Shown: positions 1-5,817 of the stretch, piece after piece
Numbering within the stretch: position 1 is the first letter of the stretch
Layout of the letters: every line of letters starts with the position of its first letter
Origin: an uncultured Gammaproteobacteria bacterium
Lineage (GTDB): Bacteria; Pseudomonadota; Gammaproteobacteria; Steroidobacterales; Woeseiaceae
DNA length: 12,529 nt
NCBI GenBank assembly: GCA_938003715.1
Contig: CALKYK010000486.1
Span: forward strand, 1-12,529
Direction: 5' to 3'
Program-made: the position numbers and the translations under genes
Notes under the pieces: generated by a model
Database searches by the model: none
The model's input: the letters and a program-made list of their open reading frames with translations, nothing else
What the model was told of the DNA's origin: nothing

Positions 1-1
1 G

Positions 2-961
2 CTGGGGCGCACAACCGGATTGCGCGCCGGCCAAACCATGGTCAACGTGCGAATAGACGGCATCACCGCTTCGGCTTCAATCCGGGTCGATGCGGATTAC
101 CCGTTTTCGTTGCTCTACAGTGCCGTTGAAACGCCGCACAACTCTTTAAGTGCCACCGAGCTGTTCTATCTCGACATAACCGATCCTGCCGGCGTCGCGT
201 CTCCGGTTTTCGCGCCGGCACGGGCCGCAAGCGATCCTACGCCATCACCAGACGGCACGGCGATCGCCTTCGTCGTCGTGGTTGGTCTCGATACACACAT
301 CTATCGCGCAAATCGCGACGGCTCGGCAGCGGTTCAGCTGACCAGTGGGGCAGGGCTGCGTGACCAGCCTGCGTGGTCGCCGGACGGTACAAGGATCGCC
401 TACCGCGAGCGTATCACCGGGATGGGTACCGACATCTGGACGATGAGCGCTATCGACGGCTCGGGGGCGATCAATCTGACGGCCGATTTCGGACCAACGA
501 GTCAAAGTTCGCCAGCCTGGTCCCAGACTCAATTCAATGGAGATTTCCGCATTGCGTTCTCGCATTCAGAAAGCGGGCTGGGCCACATCTGGACGATGCG
601 CGCGGACGGTAGCGACAAGGTGCAGCTGACGTCCAGCACAACCGCTTACGACGATCAGCCGACCTGGTCCCCGAACGGATCCAGGATCGTTTTCCAGCGC
701 TCATCGCCAGGCATATTCGGTGACCTGTACTGGGTCGATGCGTTTACGGGCGGTGAGGGCGCGGCGCTTATGCCCCTGATTGGCCCGCTCGCGGGACCCC
801 AGTTTGCGCCGTCGTGGTCGCCGGACGGCCGCCTCGTGGCATTTACTTCCCGGCATGCGGGCAGCCAATACCAGGTGTTCACGGTATGGGCGGACGGAAC
901 CCGGCTTGCCCAGAGAACCTTCGACGGGGAGCATGCGGATCCTGCGTGGATTAACGATTGA
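2..961 (+). CDS. C-terminal part of an exported PD40 (TolB-like) beta-propeller protein with an Ig-like tail; 5' end outside the window
   Basis: The frame is open to the left edge, so the start lies upstream; the TTG at 20 and ATG at 38 are internal. The first ~30 residues (GRTTGLRAGQTMVNVRIDG, then SASIRV) look like the last strands of a bacterial Ig-like BIG2 domain, whose signature is G-x-V/T-T-G-L-x-A-G. After that come PD40/WD40-like blades, each with a (D/S)xPxWSPDGxxIAF core: DPTPSPDGTAIAF, DQPAWSPDGTRIAY, SSPAWSQ followed by RIAF, DQPTWSPNGSRIVF, APSWSPDGRLVAF, and a closing ADPAWIND at the stop. Blade loops carry IWTMxADGS and QLTS, as in TolB. This suggests a 6-bladed propeller, a scaffold or binding fold without catalytic residues. 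It is not TolB itself, because TolB has a different N-terminal domain and the pal/tol neighbours are absent. A periplasmic or surface location is inferred from the domain types. A hairpin follows 25 bases after the stop. Confidence 0.85.
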   Translation: MGRTTGLRAGQTMVNVRIDGITASASIRVDADYPFSLLYSAVETPHNSLSATELFYLDITDPAGVASPVFAPARAASDPTPSPDGTAIAFVVVVGLDTHIYRANRDGSAAVQLTSGAGLRDQPAWSPDGTRIAYRERITGMGTDIWTMSAIDGSGAINLTADFGPTSQSSPAWSQTQFNGDFRIAFSHSESGLGHIWTMRADGSDKVQLTSSTTAYDDQPTWSPNGSRIVFQRSSPGIFGDLYWVDAFTGGEGAALMPLIGPLAGPQFAPSWSPDGRLVAFTSRHAGSQYQVFTVWADGTRLAQRTFDGEHADPAWIND

Positions 962-986
962 TCAATGGTGGTTGACGGATTGTAAA

Positions 987-1013
987 CCGGGCACGGCGTG
1001 ATGCCGTGCCCGG
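987..1013 (+). terminator. Perfect 11-bp hairpin after the propeller gene
   Basis: The arms ccgggcacggc (987-997) and gccgtgcccgg (1003-1013) are perfectly complementary around a 5-base gtgat loop, and start 25 bases after the propeller stop codon. The position and GC-rich stem fit a transcription terminator, but no T-run follows on either strand, so it could instead be a 3'-end stabiliser or a Rho-dependent end. The rest of 962-1217 shows no convincing gene: the short open frames there lack ribosome-binding sites and recognisable motifs. Confidence 0.5.
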
Positions 1014-1217
1014 AGGACCGGCTCGGTTCCGAAAATTTGCGGCGATTCAGCAATCCCGTTCCGGCAGATTGCCTGTAAACTTTCCAGTCCGTATTGACGC
1101 TGGCATTTCTCAGATATCCGGAAGGCTCACAACAGTTCGATGCGCGACTGGATGCGACGCGGTCGATAACATTGCCTCGAATCCCGGGCAAAGTTCGATA
1201 ATGGGTTAATCTAGCGC

Positions 1218-1246
1218 CTGACAGTGCGTTTCCGCACACGTAAAAA
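1218..1246 (+). promoter_or_regulatory. Probable sigma-70 promoter of the tRNA-Gly gene
   Basis: CTGACA (1218-1223, 5/6 match to TTGACA) is followed by a 17-base spacer and TAAAAA (1241-1246, 4/6 match to TATAAT). Transcription would start near 1253, about 7 bases before the mature tRNA 5' end, which would give a short leader for RNase P. The spacer contains a small gtgcg/cgcac inverted repeat. The call rests on spacing and position; the -10 match is weak. Confidence 0.45.
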
Positions 1247-1259
1247 GATTCTTTGTTCG

Positions 1260-1333
1260 GCGGGTGTCGTTCAATGGTAGGACATCAGCTTCCCAAGCTG
1301 AGAATGAGGGTTCGATTCCCTTCACCCGCTCCA
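1260..1333 (+). tRNA. tRNA-Gly(CCC), CCA encoded
   Basis: A complete cloverleaf can be drawn. The acceptor stem is GCGGGTG (1260-1266) with CACCCGC (1323-1329). The D-arm contains GTTCAATGGTAGGAC. The anticodon stem is TCAGC/GCTGA with loop TTCCCAA, placing anticodon CCC at 1292-1294. The T-arm is AGGGTTCGATTCCCT. The discriminator is T1330 and CCA is encoded at 1331-1333. It closely resembles E. coli tRNA-Gly(CCC), which reads GGG codons. It stands alone, with no other tRNA nearby, and no clear T-run terminator follows. Confidence 0.97.
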
Positions 1334-1434
1334 GTTTACCCTCCCGCCTGCACGGCGCGATGACGGGCCGAGACAGCGTGACCGTCGCCTGATCATCGTA
1401 ATTTCAATCGCTTGCGGCACTTTTCCAGAAAAAA

Positions 1435-1450
1435 TGTGACTCAGGTCACG
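1435..1450 (+). promoter_or_regulatory. CRP/Vfr/Clp-type operator upstream of the diguanylate cyclase
   Basis: The site TGTGACTCAGGTCACG matches the CRP-family consensus TGTGA-N6-TCACA at 9 of the 10 specified bases, with the exact 6-base spacer. Its centre (1442.5) lies 41.5 bases before the start point predicted from the -10 at 1472-1477, which is the class II CRP activator position. The match and distance are visible; the identity of the regulator is inferred. E. coli CRP, Pseudomonas Vfr and Xanthomonas Clp share this consensus. Confidence 0.65.
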
Positions 1451-1471
1451 GTGCGGGATGACCGTATTCGA

Positions 1472-1477
1472 CATAAT
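1472..1477 (+). promoter_or_regulatory. -10 element of the diguanylate cyclase promoter
   Basis: CATAAT matches TATAAT at 5 of 6 positions. No good -35 hexamer lies 16-18 bases upstream, as expected of an activator-dependent promoter; the CRP-type site occupies that region instead. The predicted start is near 1484, leaving a leader of about 62 bases before the ATG at 1546. Confidence 0.5.
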
Positions 1478-1545
1478 GCCGCGGTGACTGACCGCCGACG
1501 GTTCGTGGCGAACACATAAGGCACGAGTCGCTGGCAGGGAGCGTA

Positions 1546-2436
1546 ATGATGCGCCTCGATCGACCATTGTCTGCACGGCCGGCCGTTCTGCTTGCCACGT
1601 TGCTCGCCACCGTGACCTTCCTCTTCGATCTCTCGCAGCCGCTCGGTGTCGCCGTCGGCATTCCCTATGTCGGGTTACCTTTGCTTGGGCTCCTGGCGCG
1701 GTCGCCGCGGATGATCGTGATGTCGGGTGGCGTGGCGACCGCGCTGATTCTCGTGGGCGTTCCGTTGTCCCCCGACGGCTCGGCATGGCAGTTCGTGGCA
1801 CTCAACCGCGCCATGAGCATCGTGCTCGTCTGGGTGGTGGTCGCGATCGCGATTCGCCACCTCGCAATCGGTGACCGGCTGTGTGAATCGCTCACGAAGC
1901 AGGCGTCGGAAGATCCGCTGACCGGGCTCTATAACCGCCGTTTCGTCTTCGATATCGTCGAACACGAACTGAATCGGTACCGGCGCTATCGAAGCCGGTT
2001 TTCGCTGATCCTGATCGATGCCGACCATTTCAAGCAGGTCAACGACACCTGGGGGCACTGCGCCGGCGACGACGTACTGCGTCGCATTGCCGCGGTTTGC
2101 CGCAGCGCGGTCCGCGAATGCGACATCGTCGGTCGTTTCGGCGGCGAGGAATTCATCATCGTCCTGCCACGTACGCGGGCTTTCGATGCCGCATTCGTCG
2201 CGCACCGCATTCGTCGCTCCATGGACGCACAGCGGGTTCCGACGGACGGCGGTGAAATCGCGGTGACGCTCAGCCTCGGCATCGCGGAATGCGGACCGGA
2301 TGCCGATTCCTTCGACGCATTGCTCCGGGCCGCCGATCGTGCGCTCTACGCTGCGAAGCGTGGCGGACGAAATCGCTGTGCGATGGCCAGGCCAGTAGCC
2401 GCCGATACGGCAGCGAGCGAACCGAAAGCCGCCTGA
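1546..2436 (+). CDS. Membrane-anchored GGDEF diguanylate cyclase
   Basis: Predicted to condense two GTP into cyclic di-GMP at the inner face of the cytoplasmic membrane. Residues 1-105 form about four hydrophobic segments (roughly 10-29, 36-52, 55-72, 85-105) with no recognised sensor domain; a short helical linker follows, then a complete GGDEF domain (about 122-280). Visible motifs are DPLTGLYNRR (123-132), the metal/GTP-binding stretch IDADHFKQVNDTWGH, the active loop RFGGEEF with GGEEF at 199-203, and DRALYAAKRGGRN at the end. The inhibitory I-site RxxD is present as RECD (190-193), five residues before GGEEF, so product feedback is expected. There is no EAL or HD-GYP partner. The start is supported by AGGGAG just upstream; ATG codons at 1546 and 1549 are both possible. 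Active-site residues look intact. Confidence 0.95.
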   Translation: MMRLDRPLSARPAVLLATLLATVTFLFDLSQPLGVAVGIPYVGLPLLGLLARSPRMIVMSGGVATALILVGVPLSPDGSAWQFVALNRAMSIVLVWVVVAIAIRHLAIGDRLCESLTKQASEDPLTGLYNRRFVFDIVEHELNRYRRYRSRFSLILIDADHFKQVNDTWGHCAGDDVLRRIAAVCRSAVRECDIVGRFGGEEFIIVLPRTRAFDAAFVAHRIRRSMDAQRVPTDGGEIAVTLSLGIAECGPDADSFDALLRAADRALYAAKRGGRNRCAMARPVAADTAASEPKAA

Positions 2437-2488
2437 GCACGATCCCGACGGCGCGGTCCGCTGCGGCGTTCCCTGTATAGTCGCAGGC

Positions 2489-3111
2489 ATGAAACACGGG
2501 TGCCTACTTGCGAGCGCATGCCTTCTGTTCTCGCACACCACCGTTGCCGCGGAGGCGAGTGGCTACCTCGTACTCACCAGCGACTACGTGTTTCGCGGCG
2601 TAAGCTACTCGGACGGCGACCCGGCCGTGCAGCTCGGCGGCGAGCTTGCATTGGAAAACGGCTCATTTATTACGTTGGTGTCGACCGTGAAATCGGCAAC
2701 CACTGGTCGCTCGGCGCCAACCTCGTTGCCTATACCTATCCGGGCCAGTCCGGCGGCTTCGACTACGACTACGAGGAAATCTCGCTGGCCGTCAATTACC
2801 GGGATCGTGCCTGGCTGGAGTTCTCGTACTCACCCGACCTGTATCACAGCGGCAGGGCGGCGCGAAACATAGACCTGTTCACCGAATGGCCGTTGCCGAA
2901 GCAGTTCGTGATGGGTGCGGGCATCGGCCACTACGACCCGTCGGACCTGACCGGCGCGGCATACACCTACTGGCAAATCGGCATTACCCGGCCGCTGGGC
3001 ATCGTCGACGTCGACCTGCGCTTTCACGACACCAGTGCCGCGGTCCCGATTGTCAGCACCCCGTATCGTGCCGACGCCCGTATCGCGCTGAGCCTGCGGC
3101 TGGCGTTCTGA
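2489..3111 (+). pseudogene. Frameshifted TIGR02001/TorF-type outer-membrane protein
   Basis: The gene begins in one frame (ATG 2489) with a signal peptide (KHGCLLASACLLFSHTTVAA) and the family start SGYLVLTSDYVFRGVSYSDGDPAVQLGG. Near 2666-2671 the family similarity moves to another frame, which continues as YYVGVDREIGNHWSLGANL, then YDYEEISLAVNY, and ends at 3111 in LSLRLAF, a typical barrel C-terminus with terminal Phe. The original frame reads unrelated sequence and stops at 2872. From the usual family pattern, about 20-25 residues between GSF and YYVG (the expected YAGVWAS to EID stretch) also seem to be missing. A single deletion of 3n+1 bases would explain both the shift and the loss. 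The function of the intact family is not well established; members are called putative porins. An assembly error is the main alternative. Confidence 0.75.
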
Positions 3112-4362
3112 CTAGCGTTCAGAGCTGATCGAGGGGTTTTCCTCGAGGCCGCACGCGGATGAAGGAATGGCGAGTCTCAGCATCCGGCACGCATCGACGG
3201 ACTGGACGCGGGCTGATTCTGCCAGCTGTGACCGGCGCAGCAACGATACGATGTCGTCAGTTGCGACGTCGGGTGACAATGACAGCAGCAACGCAACGAC
3301 GCCGCTGACGTGGGCCGCTGCAAGCGAACTCCCGGAACGGAAGTCGTACGCATTGTCGGGAATCGCGACCATGATCTGCTCGCCCGGCGCATGAATGGCT
3401 TCCGCCTCATCTTCCCTTGGTCTGCTTGTAGCCACACCGATGACCGATTCATGGCTTGCGGGAAACGCCGGCCCATTGCCGGGCGCCGTGTCCTGCGCGG
3501 CTATCATGACCGCGCCGGCATCGGCTACGCGATCAAGAAGCCGCGAAACCAGTCCGTCATACGGGCCGGCAAAACTCAGGTTGACGATATGCGGCGGATT
3601 GTCGAGCAGCGAATCCAGCGCCTTGGCGAGCGTGAAGCTGTCGCAAATCGCCGCTCCGCCACCACCGTCCCAGCACGAGACGTACATTTCCAGAGTTGCT
3701 TCCGGGGCGATACCGACGATGCCGCGCCGGTTGTCCGCGCGTGCGCCGATGACGCTCGCGACCGCCGTGCCATGCAACCGATCGGCCGGCCTGTTCGGTG
3801 CGGCGAAGTTGCGTGTCCTGCGCACCCGGCCCGCGAGGTCCTCGTGACGCAGGTCGGCATGGCTGTCGACAATGCCGATGCGAACGCCGTCGCCGCGTGT
3901 CAGGCGGTGCGCGTCGACGACGCCGAGTGCGGCGAGGCCGTGCTGAAGGTTTGCGAGCGTATCGTTGTACACAGCCGCGGCGGCGCTTCGCGTCCGGAAC
4001 ACTTCCAGCGCCTGCGCCGATTCGACGCGCGCATCGGCATTGAGCCGAGCCAAAAGCTCGTCACGATCCGTGTCCTCCGGCACCCGGTAGACGAAGCAAT
4101 ACACGGACAGCGACCGGATGGGCCAGTGGTCGACGGTGACCAGTCGGTACTCGTCGGACACGGCATTTGCGTTGCGCTGTGCGGCCGGCGACAGGCGGTA
4201 TCGCTTGCGGTTCTGATAGGGTGCACGAAAGCTGCTGCTGACCGCCGCGGCTCCTTCATTGACGAACGTGACGAGGATGTCGGTGGCCGGGTCGGGCGTG
4301 GCCGCCGTTGCCGTCGCGACGAGCAGTCCCGTCATGCACAGCGCGGTAAGCCAAAATTTCAT
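3112..4362 (-). CDS. Exported subtilisin-like (S8) serine protease of the sigma operon
   Basis: The 416-residue protein has a signal peptide (about 1-21, ending ATATAATPD). A propeptide-like region follows (about 27-125), with YCFVYRVP, DELLARLNAD and RVESAQALEVF resembling the I9-type beta-alpha-beta ending. The S8 catalytic domain runs from about 155 to 400. The triad is visible: Asp166 in GIVDSHAD, His197 in LHGTAVAS and Ser346 in GSSLAAAHVSG (family consensus GTSMAAPHVAG). The substrate-binding strand is NLSFAGP. The position of the oxyanion-hole Asn (family AAGN) reads AAQD, putting Asp291 there. Cys230 and Cys240 could pair. It is the third gene of the sigma/anti-sigma operon, 24 bases after the anti-sigma stop, and its stop abuts that of the convergent pseudogene. 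It probably acts in the periplasm or outside the cell; cleavage of the anti-sigma factor is a hypothesis. Confidence 0.9.
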   Translation of the reverse strand: MKFWLTALCMTGLLVATATAATPDPATDILVTFVNEGAAAVSSSFRAPYQNRKRYRLSPAAQRNANAVSDEYRLVTVDHWPIRSLSVYCFVYRVPEDTDRDELLARLNADARVESAQALEVFRTRSAAAAVYNDTLANLQHGLAALGVVDAHRLTRGDGVRIGIVDSHADLRHEDLAGRVRRTRNFAAPNRPADRLHGTAVASVIGARADNRRGIVGIAPEATLEMYVSCWDGGGGAAICDSFTLAKALDSLLDNPPHIVNLSFAGPYDGLVSRLLDRVADAGAVMIAAQDTAPGNGPAFPASHESVIGVATSRPREDEAEAIHAPGEQIMVAIPDNAYDFRSGSSLAAAHVSGVVALLLSLSPDVATDDIVSLLRRSQLAESARVQSVDACRMLRLAIPSSACGLEENPSISSER

Positions 4363-4386
4363 CGACCGGTTCTCATTGCACGTTTC

Positions 4387-5049
4387 TTATTGGACGGAGT
4401 CACGTGAGCGCGTGTCGACGGGCAGCTGCAAGGCGAGCACGCCCATCGCCTGAACGCCGTCCATGGATTCTACCCGTTCCGTGAACTGCTGCAGCTCTGC
4501 AAACGACATGGCCGGCGCCGTAATGACGGCGCGGTAGCCTGAAGCCTGCAAATCGCGCGTTACGTCGCGAGCACCCAGAGCGGCCAGTATTCGCTCACGA
4601 TCGGCTTCGCCGACGGAGTCATCGAAGTCCAGCCGAACGACGTAGTCCATCGTGGTCACAGACGACATCGAGGTCGCTGTTTCGAAGACTGTCGGCTCAA
4701 CCCGGTTTCCGGCCACTTCGACCACCAGCCAGGCCAGTGCGACAGAGATGGCACCGATGGTCGCAGCGATGAGCCAGCGCCCGAGTACGAACGGTGACTC
4801 CTGCACGTCGGAAGCCCCGTTGAGACGCGACAAAAGCTCGGCGACGCGCGGCTTCGGCACGATCGGCGCAGCGCTGCCGGCCACGACGGATTCCCGCATC
4901 GTCTGCAATACGCCGAGGTCGTCGCGGCATTCGGCGCATTCGGCCAGGTGAGCCCTGACGAAATCCCGCTCGTCCTCGGCAAGGGTTTCGTTCACGTACC
5001 ACGGCAGCAACAGCGACGCCTGACGATGTACCTGTTCCGATTCACTCAT
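4387..5049 (-). CDS. Transmembrane zinc-finger (ZAS-type) anti-sigma factor
   Basis: This 220-residue protein should bind and silence the ECF sigma factor encoded just upstream. The cytoplasmic N-terminus carries the ZAS/zf-HC2 motif H-x3-C-x2-C: His34, Cys38 and Cys41 in AHLAECAECRDD. One membrane helix follows (about 92-112, LIAATIGAISVALAWLVVEV). A periplasmic domain of about 100 residues comes last, with strand-helix-strand elements MDYVVRLDF, EADRERILAALG, GYRAVITAP, SFAELQQFTERV and VQAMGVLALQL. This ferredoxin-like order resembles an I9 protease propeptide, which is my inference and not a recognised hit. The ATG at 5049 overlaps the sigma stop by 8 bases (ATGAGTGA), indicating translational coupling. 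Regulation would be through the sigma operon promoter at 5671-5701. Confidence 0.92.
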   Translation of the reverse strand: MSESEQVHRQASLLLPWYVNETLAEDERDFVRAHLAECAECRDDLGVLQTMRESVVAGSAAPIVPKPRVAELLSRLNGASDVQESPFVLGRWLIAATIGAISVALAWLVVEVAGNRVEPTVFETATSMSSVTTMDYVVRLDFDDSVGEADRERILAALGARDVTRDLQASGYRAVITAPAMSFAELQQFTERVESMDGVQAMGVLALQLPVDTRSRDSVQ

Positions 5050-5602
5050 GTGCGCTTTCGTCCAGTCTTTTGCGGGGCGAGGCCGACGCCTCGAGCAGCC
5101 CTTTCAGTTTACGTCGCGCATGAAACATGCGCGTCTTGACCGTGTTGACCGGGCATTCGGTAATTTCGGCGGTTTCCTCGTAGGTAAGGCCGAGATAGAA
5201 CACCAGGATGACGGTCATCTTCTGCGCCGGCGGCAGCGACTGCAGGCCGCGGTGCACCCAGTTCTGCGTCTCCAGGTCCGCTGCGTCCGGTGCCGCGAGG
5301 TGTTCGTTGTCGGCAATATCGGCGAGCTGCAGCTTCTTCTTCGTCACGCGGCGCATGGTCAGGCGATAGGCGATACCGAATATCCACGTCGACACCCTGG
5401 AGTCGCCGCGAAACGACGCTGCCTTTTGCCAGATCGTCAGCATCACGTCGTTGACCAGCTCGTCTGCAACCGTATACGAATCGGACAGCCGGTAGATGAA
5501 CTTGAAAAGTCGTGGGTGATAGCCCAGGAAAAGCTCGGACAACGCATCGCGATCCTTGTCCGCGATGCGGCGAATAAGGCGCAGTTCCTCGCGACTGTCC
5601 AT
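5042..5602 (-). CDS. ECF-family (RpoE-like) RNA polymerase sigma factor
   Basis: Region sigma-2 is visible as ALSELFLGYHPRLFKFIYRL, DELVNDVMLTIWQKAASFRG and STWIFGIAYRLTMRR. Region sigma-4 is LQSLPPAQKMTVILVFYLGL, YEETAEITECPVNTVKTRM and FHARRKLKGLL, with its helix-turn-helix. There is no sigma-1.1 or sigma-3, as expected for ECF factors. The start at 5602 (MDSREE) is preferred because GGAAG lies 6 bases before it; an upstream in-frame ATG at 5626 adds eight residues but has a poor ribosome-binding site. It heads an operon with the anti-sigma factor (8-base overlap) and S8 protease. The promoter at 5671-5701 has an identical twin facing the cytochrome operon, implying autoregulation plus control of that operon. 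The signal it responds to is unknown. Confidence 0.95.
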   Translation of the reverse strand: MDSREELRLIRRIADKDRDALSELFLGYHPRLFKFIYRLSDSYTVADELVNDVMLTIWQKAASFRGDSRVSTWIFGIAYRLTMRRVTKKKLQLADIADNEHLAAPDAADLETQNWVHRGLQSLPPAQKMTVILVFYLGLTYEETAEITECPVNTVKTRMFHARRKLKGLLEASASPRKRLDESAHE

Positions 5603-5670
5603 GCTCGTCTTCCGATCCGGTTGCATGCGGGCTACCCGTCTGCGGGCCTCGCGGCGGCATCCGTAATGAA

Positions 5671-5701
5671 TAAGTGCCCGTAAAGGACGGAAAGGTTCAA
5701 T
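5671..5701 (-). promoter_or_regulatory. Putative ECF promoter of the sigma/anti-sigma/protease operon
   Basis: Read on the minus strand: ATTGAACC (5701-5694), a 17-base spacer, then CACTTA (5676-5671). The GAAC core resembles ECF -35 elements such as GGAACTT of RpoE. The start point would be near 5664, giving a leader of about 60 bases to the ATG at 5602. The divergent promoter at 5753-5783 has the same two elements with the same spacing, which is the main evidence that this is functional. Confidence 0.75.
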
Positions 5702-5743
5702 TCGACGGCCACAAAACTAGACCGGCGGGCCCCCGGTCGAATT
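5699..5743. repeat. Inverted repeats between the two divergent ECF promoters
   Basis: Between the two -35 elements are aattcgac (5699-5706) and gtcgaatt (5736-5743), a perfect 8-bp inverted repeat, and inside it accgg (5721-5725) with ccggt (5733-5737), a short GC-rich stem. They could be an operator shared by both promoters or a short bidirectional structure. Their length is small enough that chance is possible. Confidence 0.35.
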
Positions 5744-5752
5744 CTCGATGCG

Positions 5753-5783
5753 ATTGAACCGTGGGGCCGCGAACCCGCACTTA
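5753..5783 (+). promoter_or_regulatory. Putative ECF promoter of the cytochrome/barrel operon
   Basis: ATTGAACC (5753-5760), 17 bases, CACTTA (5778-5783): every specified base and the spacing match the divergent promoter at 5671-5701. The predicted start near 5790 gives a 28-base leader to the GTG at 5818 and excludes the GTG at 5761 as the normal start of the first gene. Recognition by the neighbouring sigma factor is inferred. Confidence 0.75.
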
Positions 5784-5817
5784 CCGCTCACGCAGCAGCA
5801 AAACGGCGGAGCCGGGT

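Noticed and set aside
1881..1896. A second CRP-like sequence, TGTGA-atcgc-TCACG, inside the diguanylate cyclase gene.
   Set aside because: The spacer is 5 bases rather than 6 and it lies within coding sequence with no promoter next to it.
2476..2481. TATAGT just before the TorF-like gene as a -10 element.
   Set aside because: No -35 hexamer is found at 16-18 bases and the resulting leader would be almost absent.
1675..2541. A 288-codon minus-strand open frame.
   Set aside because: It lies opposite the diguanylate cyclase, which has all GGDEF motifs in the plus frame.
4334..4375. A third possible ECF promoter before the protease: GAGAACC on the minus strand followed at 17 bases by CTTACC.
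   Set aside because: It lacks the ATT before GAACC and the CA of CACTTA, and the would-be -10 is inside the protease gene; it seems a chance match.
3310..4407. A 365-codon plus-strand open frame.
   Set aside because: It is antisense to the S8 protease gene, whose catalytic motifs are clear; the translation has no recognisable domain.
5761..5817. N-terminal extension of the cytochrome lipoprotein from the GTG at 5761.
   Set aside because: The predicted -10 element at 5778-5783 would lie inside it, it has no ribosome-binding site, and it puts an unneeded segment before the signal peptide.
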